The notes below the pieces were generated by a model. It was not told the origin of the DNA, ran no database searches, and was given only the letters and a program-made list of their open reading frames with translations. A DNA stretch of 64,000 bases from Rubrivivax sp. Lineage in GTDB: Bacteria > Pseudomonadota > Gammaproteobacteria > Burkholderiales > Burkholderiaceae_C. Location: positions 44,021-108,020 of the forward strand of contig JAEUPB010000072.1 in the NCBI GenBank assembly GCA_016789955.1, given 5' to 3'. Shown here piece after piece: positions 25,301-32,765 of this stretch; the first letter of the stretch is position 1; each line of letters starts with the position of its first letter. The translations under genes and the position numbers were made by a program.

Positions 25301-26535
25301 TCGGCGGCGAACACGTCGTCGCCCGCGGCCTGGCGCACGCGGCCGGAGGCCAGGATCTCGCCCGGCTGCGCGAGGCTCATCAGCCGCGCCGCGGTGTTGA
25401 CCTCGTCGCCGATGGCGCCGTACGAGCGCCGCGACGCGCTGCCGTAGCCGCCCACGCACAGCGTGCCGGCCGAGACGCCGATCTGCGCCGCGAGGCCCGC
25501 ATCGTCGAGCTGCTGCCGCAGCGCCAGCGCCGCGCGCAGTGCGCGCGCTCCATCGTCCTCGTGCACGTGCGCGGCGCCGAAGTTGCCGTACAGCGCGGTG
25601 CCCGAGGCATCCACGGCCACTTCCAGCAGCACGCCGCCATGGTCGCGCAGCAGGCGCTGCACCTGCGCCACGTGCCGCGCGAGGCCGGCGCGGTCGGCCT
25701 CGGCGGCGAGGTCGTCGTCGGCCCCGGCCGTGCCCAGCGCCAGCCGCACGAACACCGCGGTTGCCGGGCGCAGGTCGGTGGCGAAGAGGCCGCCGCTGGC
25801 GAGTTCACGCTGCGCGACGAAGGGCAGCACCCAGGGGCGCAGCACGGCGGCGTCGGGCTCGGCGGCGGGTACCGAGACGGTGGCCGGGGAGTCGTCGGCC
25901 GGGCCGCCGTCGTCGCGCAATGGATGGAAGACCTCGCCGTCGGGTGCCGTGCGCGCGGCGCCGGCCTGCACGCCGGCTGCCGCAGCGGCGCCCCCCATGG
26001 CCGCGCGCACCACCGCCGCGTCGGCCACTACGTCGCCCGCATCGGCCAGCCGCTCGGCGCGCGCGGCCCGCGCCACCGTGGCGCCGGCCAGCAGATCGAT
26101 GCATTGCAGCGCAGGGTCGCCCACCACCAGCCGCTGCACGGCGCCGGCGGCCAGGCCCACCTTCACCGACAGCTCGGGGAAGCGCCGCATCGCACGCTGC
26201 AGGGCCAGCGCGCAGCGCGCCGCGGCGCTTGCGGCCTGGTCCACGTCAGCCGCATCGGCCGCGAACCAGCAGGTGAGCCCGTCGCCGGCGAAGCCGATCA
26301 CGCTGCCGGCGCGCCGTTCCACCTCGTCGATCAGTGCCTGGTGCACGGCGTTGATGCGCCGCGCCACCTCCTCCACGCCGCGGCGGGCGCCGCTGCCGTG
26401 CGTCAGCGTCTCGGTGAGCGTGGTGAAGCCGGAGATGTCGGCGAACAGCACGGCGCCGCGGTCGAGTTCCGGCAGCGCATGGCCGAGGGCCAGGGCGCGG
26501 CGGCGATCCTGCGGCAGGTAGGCGTGCAGCGCCAC
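22393..26535 (-). CDS. Soluble-adenylyl-cyclase-like protein: two cyclase domains, AAA/STAND ATPase, TPR
   Basis: A 1380-residue multidomain signalling protein. Cyclase homology domain 1 (about 25-175) has both metal aspartates, Asp33 in LFADISGF and Asp85 in AGDGL. Cyclase domain 2 (about 250-400) lacks those but has the catalytic Asn380 and Arg384 in GDEVNTAARL. Next come a P-loop ATPase (Walker A GDAGMGKS, 480-487; Walker B LLLVLED, 610-616) and about 500 residues of TPR-like helical repeats. This order matches mammalian soluble adenylyl cyclase (ADCY10) and related bacterial proteins. The stop overlaps the WD40-caspase start (ATGA); an NAD(P)-binding protein gene ends 6 bases upstream. 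Confidence 0.92.
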   Translation of the reverse strand: MALHAYLPQDRRRALALGHALPELDRGAVLFADISGFTTLTETLTHGSGARRGVEEVARRINAVHQALIDEVERRAGSVIGFAGDGLTCWFAADAADVDQAASAAARCALALQRAMRRFPELSVKVGLAAGAVQRLVVGDPALQCIDLLAGATVARAARAERLADAGDVVADAAVVRAAMGGAAAAAGVQAGAARTAPDGEVFHPLRDDGGPADDSPATVSVPAAEPDAAVLRPWVLPFVAQRELASGGLFATDLRPATAVFVRLALGTAGADDDLAAEADRAGLARHVAQVQRLLRDHGGVLLEVAVDASGTALYGNFGAAHVHEDDGARALRAALALRQQLDDAGLAAQIGVSAGTLCVGGYGSASRRSYGAIGDEVNTAARLMSLAQPGEILASGRVRQAAGDDVFAAEPRPPIAMKGKSEPLPVFAITGLQQRRAIRLQEPAALLPMVGRAAEAAVLAEVIEQARDGHGSVLRIVGDAGMGKSRLLAEGIRLARRAGFIGYGGACRLDGVRTPYLVWQGIWTAFFDLDPALPQRRLRAAVQAELQALAPEHVEAWPLLGAVLGQDWPDAPFTAALQPKDRKALLEAVLLRCLEGAAAEAAQDGHSLLLVLEDLHAADPLSRELLAAVARAVATLPVLVLATERPQRGAADGPAQALAALPHVRQLELAGIGLADVEHIVRGKLALRFPDRSGPVPTELLARMAERAQGNPFYVEQLLDSLHDRGLDPRRPEAVQALELPASLHGLVLARLDRLPATQQGLLKAASIIGREFTLAELHGYCPTLGTADAVAADLAELARLGHAPALPDAAEPTHVFGHLVTLEASYESIGHETRARLHGQYARYLEGRAPGGVPLRLAPLLAHHHERAGSTAEACRYHRLAGEQAAARYANAEALAHFERALQGLAAADLDGHWDVLRRRVALHDLLGRRDSQRHDLEALERLAPRLADAELRRAEAATLRATLEAERGDYAAAGAAAAAAIAALDEAPAERADAAMALRVAARLQQARAALASGDAAGARGPIEQARTLADTRLAGHPLRIQALSQAAAVAHHDGDYAAAERVLHEALALAAALDEPRRRVNLLGSLGVMVKAQGRHDEAAAHYAQALELARRIGDRPGEAMLLNNLGSACLAAGRHDEAARHSEAAARMYADAGEPVQHALALVNFAEAHRERGEPARALVLSAQALALLRASGFRAGEALVLENTGLAEAALGRRADALASLREAVRIAADIGAPAREASARLHLGQVQAAAGDAAAAEASLDAADALSRTLGDDALTLEIDAAQALRLLEAGRPADALRRLESRLLPRLLAEPAPGVAELPPALHAAALRVLRGGGDARAAAIETRGRAALVGRAAHTDDLLPHDPATPQRRP

Positions 26536-26541
26536 GGGTAC

Positions 26542-27195
26542 TCAGCCGCCGAGGCGCTGCATCTCGCCGGACGGCAACACCCGCCGCCCCTGCGCGCGCG
26601 GCAGCTCGCGCAGCAGCGCACGGGCCACCGTGGTGGCGGTGATCGGACGCAGGTCGGCGGGGATCAGCGGCCCCAGCACGCGGCTCACCGCGAGGCCGAT
26701 GCGCTCGCCGGGCCGCTCGGGCTGCGCCAGCGCCGCGCGGTCGCCGGCGAGCAGCGAAGGCCGCGCGATGACGAGCGCATCGAAGCCGAGCCCGGCCAGC
26801 GCCTCTTCCAGCTCGCCCTTCACGCGGCTGTAGAACACCCGCGACGACGGGCTCGCCCCCATCGCGCTGACCAGCCCGGCGCGGCGCGCACCGGCCGCCC
26901 GCGCCGCGCGCGCCACCGCGAGGTTGGCGTCGTGGTCCACGGCGCGGAAGCCCTGCTGGCTGCCGGCCACCTTGATCGTCGTGCCCAATGCCAGATAGAC
27001 CTCGTCCACCGCCGGCAGCGGCGGCAGCGCGGCGAAATCCACCCGGTGGGCGACCAGCTTCGCGTGCTGCAGCGGCGGCTCGCGCCGGCCCAGGCTGTGC
27101 ACCTCCGCGACGCCGGGGTCGGCCAGCAGCCCCGCGAGCAGCTCGCGGCCGACGAGGCCGGTGGCGCCGGCGATCAGCGCCGTGCGTGCGGCCAT
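26542..27195 (-). CDS. NAD(P)-binding, atypical short-chain dehydrogenase-like protein
   Basis: A 217-residue Rossmann-fold protein with the N-terminal motif TALIAGATGLVGRELL and the later segments YLALGTTIKVAGSQQGFRAVDHD, GLVSAMGASPSSRVFYSRVKGELEEAL and IARPSLLAGDR. This places it with NAD(P)H-binding/HTATIP2-like oxidoreductases (extended SDR-like). The YSRVK segment keeps the Tyr-x3-Lys pair. It is first in the leftward operon with the cyclase-ATPase, six bases before that gene. A functional link to the signalling pair is not established. Confidence 0.87.
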   Translation of the reverse strand: MAARTALIAGATGLVGRELLAGLLADPGVAEVHSLGRREPPLQHAKLVAHRVDFAALPPLPAVDEVYLALGTTIKVAGSQQGFRAVDHDANLAVARAARAAGARRAGLVSAMGASPSSRVFYSRVKGELEEALAGLGFDALVIARPSLLAGDRAALAQPERPGERIGLAVSRVLGPLIPADLRPITATTVARALLRELPRAQGRRVLPSGEMQRLGG

Positions 27196-27328
27196 GGGGT
27201 CGGTGTTCCGTGCTGCGGGGTGCTCGTCATCGTGGATGCCGGTTCGGTGGGGCGTGTCGCGGCCCGGGCGGGCGGCTGCGGCGGCAAGGCATCATCGCCG
27301 ATCGGCGCGCTCCGCCCGGAACCATCGC

Positions 27329-28138
27329 ATGCCGCATCCCTTCGACGAGTCGATCCACCTCGCCCCCACCGCCGACGACACCTGGGCCGGTGCCACGCAC
27401 CCGGCCTACGCCAACATGATCGGGCCCTACGGCGGCACCACCTGCGCGGTGCTCTTGCGGGCCGTGCTGCTGCACGCCGCTCGGCAAGGCGACCCGATCG
27501 CGCTCACCGTCAACTACGCCGCGCCCATTGCCGACGGGGCCTACGTCGTGCAGGCGCAGCCGCTGCGCACCAACCGCTCCACGCAGCACTGGGCGATGCA
27601 GCTCGCGCAGGGCGGCGAGGTGTGCGCCAGCGGCACCGCGGTGCTGGCGGTGCGGCGGCCGACGTGGTCGGCGCCCGAGGCCGAGCCGCCGGTGGGCATG
27701 CCGGCGGCGCTGGAGCTGCCGCGCGCGCCGGCGCCGCGCCACCCGCCGTGGATCTCGCGCTACGACATGCGCTTCGAGCCCGGGCAGATGCCGCGGCTGG
27801 GCGGCGGCGTCGAGCAGACCCACTCGCGCACGCGCCAGTGGGTGCGCGACGAGCCGCCGCGCGCGCTCGACTACGCGTCGCTGGCGGCGATCTGCGACGT
27901 GTTCTTCCCGCGCGTGATGCTGCGCCGCGGGCGGCCGGCACCGATCGGCACCATCTCGCTGACGACCTACTTCCACGCCGGCCCGGCGCAGCTCTCCGCG
28001 CAGGCCGACCGCCACGTGCTGGGCACCGCGCGCGGGCTGAACTTCCGCGACGGCTACTTCGACCAGAGCGCCGAGGTGTGGGGCGACGACGGCACGCTGC
28101 TGGCGAGCTCGCACCAGATGGTCTACTTCCGCGAATGA
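27329..28138 (+). CDS. Acyl-CoA thioesterase, double-hotdog (TesB-like) family
   Basis: A 269-residue protein with two hotdog halves. The first contains HPAYANMIGPYGGTTCAVLLRAVLLH and LTVNYAAPIADGAYVVQAQPLRTNRSTQHWAMQLAQGGEVCASGTAVLAVRR; the second ends [37 protein letters not shown]. These are typical of TesB-like thioesterases that hydrolyse acyl-CoAs. The start at 27329 fits the domain boundary. The stop overlaps the downstream deaminase start as ATGA. Confidence 0.88.
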   Translation: MPHPFDESIHLAPTADDTWAGATHPAYANMIGPYGGTTCAVLLRAVLLHAARQGDPIALTVNYAAPIADGAYVVQAQPLRTNRSTQHWAMQLAQGGEVCASGTAVLAVRRPTWSAPEAEPPVGMPAALELPRAPAPRHPPWISRYDMRFEPGQMPRLGGGVEQTHSRTRQWVRDEPPRALDYASLAAICDVFFPRVMLRRGRPAPIGTISLTTYFHAGPAQLSAQADRHVLGTARGLNFRDGYFDQSAEVWGDDGTLLASSHQMVYFRE

Positions 28139-28611
28139 CCCCCGTGCAGGCCATCGCGGCGCTGCGCCGCGCCAACGAGGTGGCGCGGCGCGCGCTCGCG
28201 CAGGGCCACCACCCGTTCGGCGCCGTGCTGGTCGACGCCGACGGGCACACCGTGCTGCTGGAGCAGGGCAACGTCGACAGCGTCAACCATGCCGAGGCGG
28301 TGCTGGCCCGCGAGGCGGCGCGGCGCTGGGACGCGCATCGGTTGTGGCGCTGCACGCTCGTCACCACCGTGGAGCCGTGCGCGATGTGCGCCGGCACGCA
28401 GTACTGGGCGCACATCGGGCGGCTGGTGTACGGCCTGTCGGAGCGGCGGCTGCTCGAGATGACCGGCAACCACGCCGAGAACCCGACGCTGGACCTGCCG
28501 TGCCGCGAGGTCTATGCGCGCGGCCAGAAGGCCATCGAGGTGATCGGCCCGGTGGCCGAGGTGGAAGAGGAGATCGCGGCGCTGCACCGCGACTTCTGGC
28601 GGCAGCGCTGA
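28135..28611 (+). CDS. Nucleoside/nucleobase deaminase, CMP/dCMP-type zinc fold
   Basis: A 158-residue cytidine-deaminase-fold enzyme. Zinc ligands and catalytic glutamate are visible: His52 and Glu54 in NHAEAV, Cys82 and Cys85 in PCAMC. The family covers guanine deaminase, tRNA adenosine deaminase (TadA) and related enzymes. The C-terminal half ([32 protein letters not shown]) resembles guanine-deaminase-like members more than TadA, so a nucleobase substrate is likelier. It overlaps the thioesterase stop by four bases. Confidence 0.88.
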   Translation: MTPVQAIAALRRANEVARRALAQGHHPFGAVLVDADGHTVLLEQGNVDSVNHAEAVLAREAARRWDAHRLWRCTLVTTVEPCAMCAGTQYWAHIGRLVYGLSERRLLEMTGNHAENPTLDLPCREVYARGQKAIEVIGPVAEVEEEIAALHRDFWRQR

Positions 28612-28801
28612 CGCGCACCCCATTCGGCGAGCAGCCGCGCCGGAATCGGACTCCGGCCCCGCGTCGGCCCCGTCCTACCCGCGGCCTGCATCGCCGCCGA
28701 CGTGCCGGCGGGCACCGCGCCGAGCGACGCCCGCCGCGGCGCGCCGGAGACTGGCTCCCATCGCGCGATCGGCGCGACGACCCGAACCCAGGAGCCCTCC
28801 C

Positions 28802-28966
28802 ATGCTGTACTACGCCGCCGTCTTCTTCATCATCGCGCTGGTCGCCGCACTGTTCGGCTTCGGCGGCATCGCCGCCGGTGCCGCCGGCATCGCGCAGATC
28901 CTGTTCGTGGTGTTCCTGGTGCTCGCGGTGGCCGGCTTCCTGCTCGGCTTGCTGCGCAAGTCCTGA
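28802..28966 (+). CDS. DUF1328 (YtjA-type) small membrane protein
   Basis: A 54-residue, almost entirely hydrophobic protein beginning [20 protein letters not shown] and ending LLGLLRKS. Sequence and length match the DUF1328/YtjA family of two-helix inner-membrane proteins of unknown role, often expressed under stress or in stationary phase. AGGAG lies about eight bases before the ATG. It is the first of several small membrane-protein genes in a row. Confidence 0.88.
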   Translation: MLYYAAVFFIIALVAALFGFGGIAAGAAGIAQILFVVFLVLAVAGFLLGLLRKS

Positions 28967-29006
28967 CCCGCTTCCAACATCTGCCCTATCCCCACCGGAG
29001 ATCACC

Positions 29007-29213
29007 ATGAACACCCGCAGCCTGTCCTCCCGCTCTCCTTCGGCCCGCGCCGTTCGCAAGGGCTTCCTCGACGTCGTCGACCAGGCCGCGCGCCAGGGCA
29101 GCCGGGCGCTGTCGCACGCGAAGGCACATCCGACGCAGGCCGCGCTGATCGGCGCCGCCGTGGGCGCCGCGGTGCTCGGCCTGTTCGCGGCCGTGTTCCG
29201 GCGGCGGCTCTGA
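29007..29213 (+). CDS. Small protein with a C-terminal membrane helix (DUF883/ElaB-like)
   Basis: A 68-residue protein. A basic, Ser-rich N-terminus precedes an amphipathic stretch (FLDVVDQAARQGSRALSHAKAHP) and one membrane helix (AALIGAAVGAAVLGLFAAVF) ending in RRRL. This layout resembles the ElaB/YqjD (DUF883) tail-anchored proteins that bind ribosomes or membranes in stationary phase, but it is shorter than usual. CCGGAG precedes the ATG. It lies 40 bases after the DUF1328 gene. Confidence 0.7.
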   Translation: MNTRSLSSRSPSARAVRKGFLDVVDQAARQGSRALSHAKAHPTQAALIGAAVGAAVLGLFAAVFRRRL

Positions 29214-29359
29214 GCACCCGCGGCCACCGCTCAACTTTTCCGAACGGTGCCCACAACCGGGCTGAGCCCCGGACCGGCCCTGACTGCCCACACTTCGCTC
29301 CGTGTCTGGGGGCCGCTGCAGTCCGCGGCGGCCCTCCCAACAACCCCAAGGAGTGAAAC

Positions 29360-29788
29360 ATGTCCGATGCCACCAAGACCTCTCTCGTCATCGCCGGCCG
29401 CCTGCTGCTGGCGCTGATGTTCGTGCTGGCCGGCTTCAGCAAGCTCGGCAACCTCGAAGGCACCGCCGGCTACATCGCCTCGGGCGGCCTGCCGATGGCC
29501 TCCGTGCTCGCGGTGATCGTCGGGCTGCTCGAACTGTTCGGCGGCCTCGCCATCGCGGTCGGCTTCCAGGCCCGCTGGGCGGCGTTGGCGCTGGGCCTCT
29601 TCACGCTCGCCGCCACGCTGCTCTTCCACCGCTTCTGGGCCGTGCCCGCCGAGCAGGCCTTCGTGCAGCAGCTGATGTTCATGAAGAACCTGTCGGTGGC
29701 CGGCGGCCTGTTCCTGGTCGCCGCCTTCGGCGCCGGCCCGGCCAGCATCGACAACGCGCGCAAGCCGGTGCAGCTGCGCACGGCCTGA
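29360..29788 (+). CDS. DoxX family membrane protein
   Basis: A 142-residue four-helix inner-membrane protein. The DoxX signature is clear: GRLLLALMFVLAGFSKL near the start, then VLAVIVGLLELFGGLAIAVGFQARWAALALGLFTLAATLLFHRFW and a last helix after KNLSVAGGLFLVAAF. DoxX proteins are linked to quinone or thiol redox functions, which fits the redoxin gene just downstream. AAGGAGTG gives a strong ribosome-binding site. A GC-rich hairpin at 29824-29845 follows. Confidence 0.93.
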   Translation: MSDATKTSLVIAGRLLLALMFVLAGFSKLGNLEGTAGYIASGGLPMASVLAVIVGLLELFGGLAIAVGFQARWAALALGLFTLAATLLFHRFWAVPAEQAFVQQLMFMKNLSVAGGLFLVAAFGAGPASIDNARKPVQLRTA

Positions 29789-29823
29789 TCGTCTCGGCCT
29801 GACGGGCCCGGCCCGATCGATCG

Positions 29824-29845
29824 GCGGGGCGCTGCGGCGCCCCGC
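29824..29845. terminator. Strong hairpin between DoxX and selenoprotein genes
   Basis: GCGGGGCGC-TGCG-GCGCCCCGC, a perfect 9-bp stem with a 4-base loop, 35 bases after the DoxX stop. There is no long T-tract. It may stop or attenuate transcription before the redoxin gene at 29893. Confidence 0.5.
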
Positions 29846-29892
29846 TGCGCGTTGTCGCGGCGCAGAATCCTGTCGATGCGAAAGGCCGATCG

Positions 29893-31014
29893 ATGATCAC
29901 CCTCCTCCACGAACAACGCCGCACCATGCTGGCCAGCTCCGGCGCCCACGCCGACGGCGAGGCCCTGTGGCTCACCGCCGCCGACATCGAGGCGGCCACC
30001 GGCTGGCAGTGGAAGCCCGAGGGGCTGTGCCTGGGCGACGTGTGCCGGCCGATCCCACCGGCGGCGCGCGCGACGGTGACGCGGGCGTCGGCCGAAGGCG
30101 AGCCGCAGCTCGACCTGGCGGCGATGTGGCGCCGCGCCGGCAACCCGGTGGTGCGCGACGCCGCCGGCGAGACCTGGGTGCTGGGCACCGGCGCCGCCGA
30201 GCGCCGCGCGGCGCTCGAGACGCTCGAGGCACCCGACTTCGCCTTGCCGGACCTCGACGGACGCGTGCACCGCCTCTCGGACCTGCGCGGCCGCAAGGTC
30301 TTTCTCGCCACCTGGGCGAGCTGGTGAGGCTGCCGGCTGGACTTGCCCGTGTGGCAGTCGCTGGTGGAGGAGCTGCAGGGCGAGGCCTTCGAGGTGGTGG
30401 TGGTGGCGCTGGACAGCGCCGAAGCGGCGCGGCCGTGGATCGAGGCCGCAAAGCCGACCTACCCGTGCCTGATCGATGCCGGCCACCACGTGGCCGCGCT
30501 CTACAACTTCGTCAACGTGCCGCAGGCGGCGTGGATCGACGAGGCCGGTCGCGTCGTGCGCCCGCCCGAGACCGCGGGGTCCACCGACGGCTTCCGCGCG
30601 CTCGACCGCCGCACCAACACGCTGCCCGAGGCCGTGGTGGCCGAGCGCCAGCGCGTGAAGGCCGCGTACTTCGACGCCGTGCGCGACTGGGTGCGGCGCG
30701 GCCCGCACAGCGCCAACGCGCTGGCGGCGCCGCAGGCCGCGGCGGCGCTGTCGCTGCCCGACGAGGCCGTGGCCGAGGCCCACGCGCACTTCCGGCTCGC
30801 GCAGCACTTGCGAGGACTGGGCCGAGAAGACGAGGCGCAGGCGGCGTATGCCCGCGCATCGGAGCTGCATCCGGACTCGTGGGCGATCTGGCGCCAGGCC
30901 GCACCGAAGGACGCGCGCGGCCTCGCTGCGGGCGATGCGTTCTGGGCCCGCGTGGAGGCGCTGGGCGAGCGGGCGTACTACCCGCCGGCCCGCATCGTGG
31001 CACCGGAGGGCTGA
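29893..31014 (+). CDS. Candidate selenoprotein: redoxin with WAxxUGC motif (in-frame TGA at 30325-30327)
   Basis: One reading frame of 374 codons with a single internal TGA. Upstream is a thioredoxin-fold entry (APDFALPDLDGRVHRLSDLRGRKVFLATWASW); the TGA is codon 145; the frame continues GCRLDLPVWQSLVEELQGEAFEVVVVALDS, the rest of a TlpA/ResA-like domain, and then a TPR-like helical tail. The TGA stands where redoxins have the resolving-site cysteine (WASWC), giving WASW-Sec-G-C. I recall a ResA-like family defined by WAxxUGC, which this fits. A TGA-distal stem-loop is present. No selA, selB or tRNA-Sec gene is in the window, so the alternative is a nonsense mutation. Confidence 0.82.
30330..30357 (+). 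promoter_or_regulatory. Candidate bacterial SECIS stem-loop
   Basis: Directly after the TGA, CTGCC (30330-30334) pairs with GGCAG (30353-30357), and GGC (30335-30337) with GCC (30345-30347), leaving a 7-base apical loop TGGACTT with a GG and a 5-base bulge on the 3' side. The position fits a bacterial SECIS element, but such elements vary greatly and the inner stem is short. Confidence 0.4.
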
Positions 31015-31041
31015 CGGGCACGCGCAGAATCGGCGCTGCCC

Positions 31042-31749
31042 ATGCCGGGCGACGGGCGGGAGCCACTCGTGCGCAAGCTGTACACGTCGGAGCTGGACAT
31101 CGCCGAGGAGCACCTGGACGCCTTCGTGCAGTGGTACGCCTTCCGCCACGCGCCCGACATCTACCAGATCGGCTTCGGCGTCTGCACGTCGTACCGCAGC
31201 GTGGCCGGCGACATGGCGATCCTCGACCTCTACGAGATCGACAGCGTCGACATCTTCGACACGCCGCGCTACCGCGCGATCGCGCCCGCCGACCCGTACT
31301 TCGATGCCGTGCTGTCGCACCGCACCGGCAAGGCGCATTCGGTGTACTCGCAGGTCCACGTGTCGCCGGCGCCGGTGGACGACCGGGCGCTGCTGAACGC
31401 CGACTGGCTCAGCGTCGAGCGCTTCGACCACGCGGCCGATGACGACGAGCCTCTGCTGCGGTACCTGGCGGAAGGCGAGGCCGAGCGCATCCTGCTGGCC
31501 GGGGCCAAGCGCGTGCGGCTGGCGCGGCGCACGAAGGCCGGGCCGAAGCACTTCTCGAACCGCCCGCGCTGGATGCTGATGGTCGAGTGGGCGCAGCCGC
31601 CCGCGATCACCGACATCGGCGAGCGGCTGCAGGCGCGCTTCGGCAACCAGGTCACTCAGCGTTCGTTCTTCCGCGGCTACCGTCTCTATCCCTGGGCCGA
31701 CCGGCCCGACCTGTTGCCCGAGGCGGCGCGACCGCTGCGCGGGCGATGA
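31042..31749 (+). CDS. Protein of unknown function
   Basis: A 235-residue soluble protein I do not recognise. It seems to have two similar halves: YTSELDIAEEHLDAFVQWYAFRHAPDIYQIGFGVCTSYRS at the start, and PRWMLMVEWAQPPAITDIGERLQARFGNQVTQRSFFRGYRLYPW at the end. Helix-strand alternation suggests two ferredoxin-like (dimeric alpha-beta barrel/EthD-like) units, but this is a guess. GTG 31069, with GGGAG six bases upstream, may be the real start. It lies between the selenoprotein and a Bug receptor gene, 31 bases before the latter. Confidence 0.7.
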   Translation: MPGDGREPLVRKLYTSELDIAEEHLDAFVQWYAFRHAPDIYQIGFGVCTSYRSVAGDMAILDLYEIDSVDIFDTPRYRAIAPADPYFDAVLSHRTGKAHSVYSQVHVSPAPVDDRALLNADWLSVERFDHAADDDEPLLRYLAEGEAERILLAGAKRVRLARRTKAGPKHFSNRPRWMLMVEWAQPPAITDIGERLQARFGNQVTQRSFFRGYRLYPWADRPDLLPEAARPLRGR

Positions 31750-31780
31750 ATCCCTGTCACTCCTGATCCGGAGCCCCATC

Positions 31781-32752
31781 ATGACCGCACGACCCTGGAT
31801 CCGCATCGCCGCGCTGCTGGCGGCCGTCACCCTGTCCGGCGGCGTCGCCGCGCAGGACTTCCCGAACAAGCCCATCCGCGTCGTCGTGCCCTACCCGCCG
31901 GGCGGACAGTCGGACATCTTCACGCGGCTCATCGCCGACGCGATGCAGAAGTCGCTGAACGTGCCGGTGAACGTGGAGAACCGGGCCGGCGCCGGCACCA
32001 CGCTGGGGGCCGGCGTGGTGGCCAAGTCGCCACCCGACGGCTACACGTTGCTGCTGGCGGCGGCCAGCGCCACGGCGATCACGCCGATGACGATCAAGAG
32101 CGCCGCGTTCGACCCGAAGACGATCACCCCGATCACGCTGATCGCCAAGGTGCCCTACATCCTGGTGGCGGCCAAGGAGTTCCCGCCGAACACCGTGGGC
32201 GAGCTGATCGCCTACGCGAAGGCCAACCCGGGCAAGGTGAACTGGGCCACGCACGGCATGGGCGCGGCGCAGCACCTGACGGGCGAGATGTTCGCCAAGG
32301 CGGCCGGCATCCAGATCACGCCCATCCACTACCAGGGCAGCACGCCGGGCGTCGTGGACATGCTGGGCGGGCGCGTGGAGCTGATGTTCGACGGCGCCGG
32401 CACGGGCCTGGCCAACGTGCGCTCGGGCAAGCTGAAGGCGCTGGGCATGGGCAGCGACCGGCGCGTGCCGTCGGAGCCGAACCTGCCGACCTGGAAGGAG
32501 AGCGGCGTGCCGGTCAGCGCCTACACGTGGTACGGGATCTTCGCGCCCACCGGCACGCCGATGCCGGTGCTGGAGAAGCTGCACGCGGCGATCACCGAGG
32601 CGATCAACGGCGCGCCGTACAAGACGCGCATCGCGCAGGCCGAAGGCGAGATCCCGCAGATGTCGATCGCCGACACGCGCAAGTTCATCGCCGACGACAC
32701 CGCGATGTGGCAGCAGCTGATCCCGTCGCTGAACCTGAAGCTGGGCGAGTGA
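31781..32752 (+). CDS. Tripartite tricarboxylate transporter receptor, Bug family
   Basis: A 323-residue periplasmic binding protein with a signal peptide cleaved near GVAAQ/DFPN. The Bug hallmarks are complete: FPNKPIRVVVPYPPGGQSDIFTRLIADAMQKSLNVPVNVENRAGAGTTLGAGVVAKSPPDGYTLLLA, then YQGSTPGVVDMLGGRVELMFD and SGKLKALGM. Length is standard, unlike the extended Bug protein at 4688. Ligand is unknown. It is followed after 13 bases by an Old Yellow Enzyme gene, so the two could serve uptake and reduction of the same compound. Confidence 0.95.
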   Translation: MTARPWIRIAALLAAVTLSGGVAAQDFPNKPIRVVVPYPPGGQSDIFTRLIADAMQKSLNVPVNVENRAGAGTTLGAGVVAKSPPDGYTLLLAAASATAITPMTIKSAAFDPKTITPITLIAKVPYILVAAKEFPPNTVGELIAYAKANPGKVNWATHGMGAAQHLTGEMFAKAAGIQITPIHYQGSTPGVVDMLGGRVELMFDGAGTGLANVRSGKLKALGMGSDRRVPSEPNLPTWKESGVPVSAYTWYGIFAPTGTPMPVLEKLHAAITEAINGAPYKTRIAQAEGEIPQMSIADTRKFIADDTAMWQQLIPSLNLKLGE

Positions 32753-32765
32753 CGGTGCTGCTGGA

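Noticed and set aside
22387-28611. A 2074-codon plus-strand frame opposite the cyclase-ATPase
   Set aside because: Antisense shadow for most of its length; only the 3' part (28135-28611) is real, as the deaminase gene.
29893-30327. Reading the redoxin as a pseudogene or two separate genes
   Set aside because: The frame stays open for 229 codons after the TGA with a normal redoxin continuation, and the TGA stands exactly in a redox-cysteine position; decay would be expected to leave further stops or frameshifts. Kept as an alternative only.
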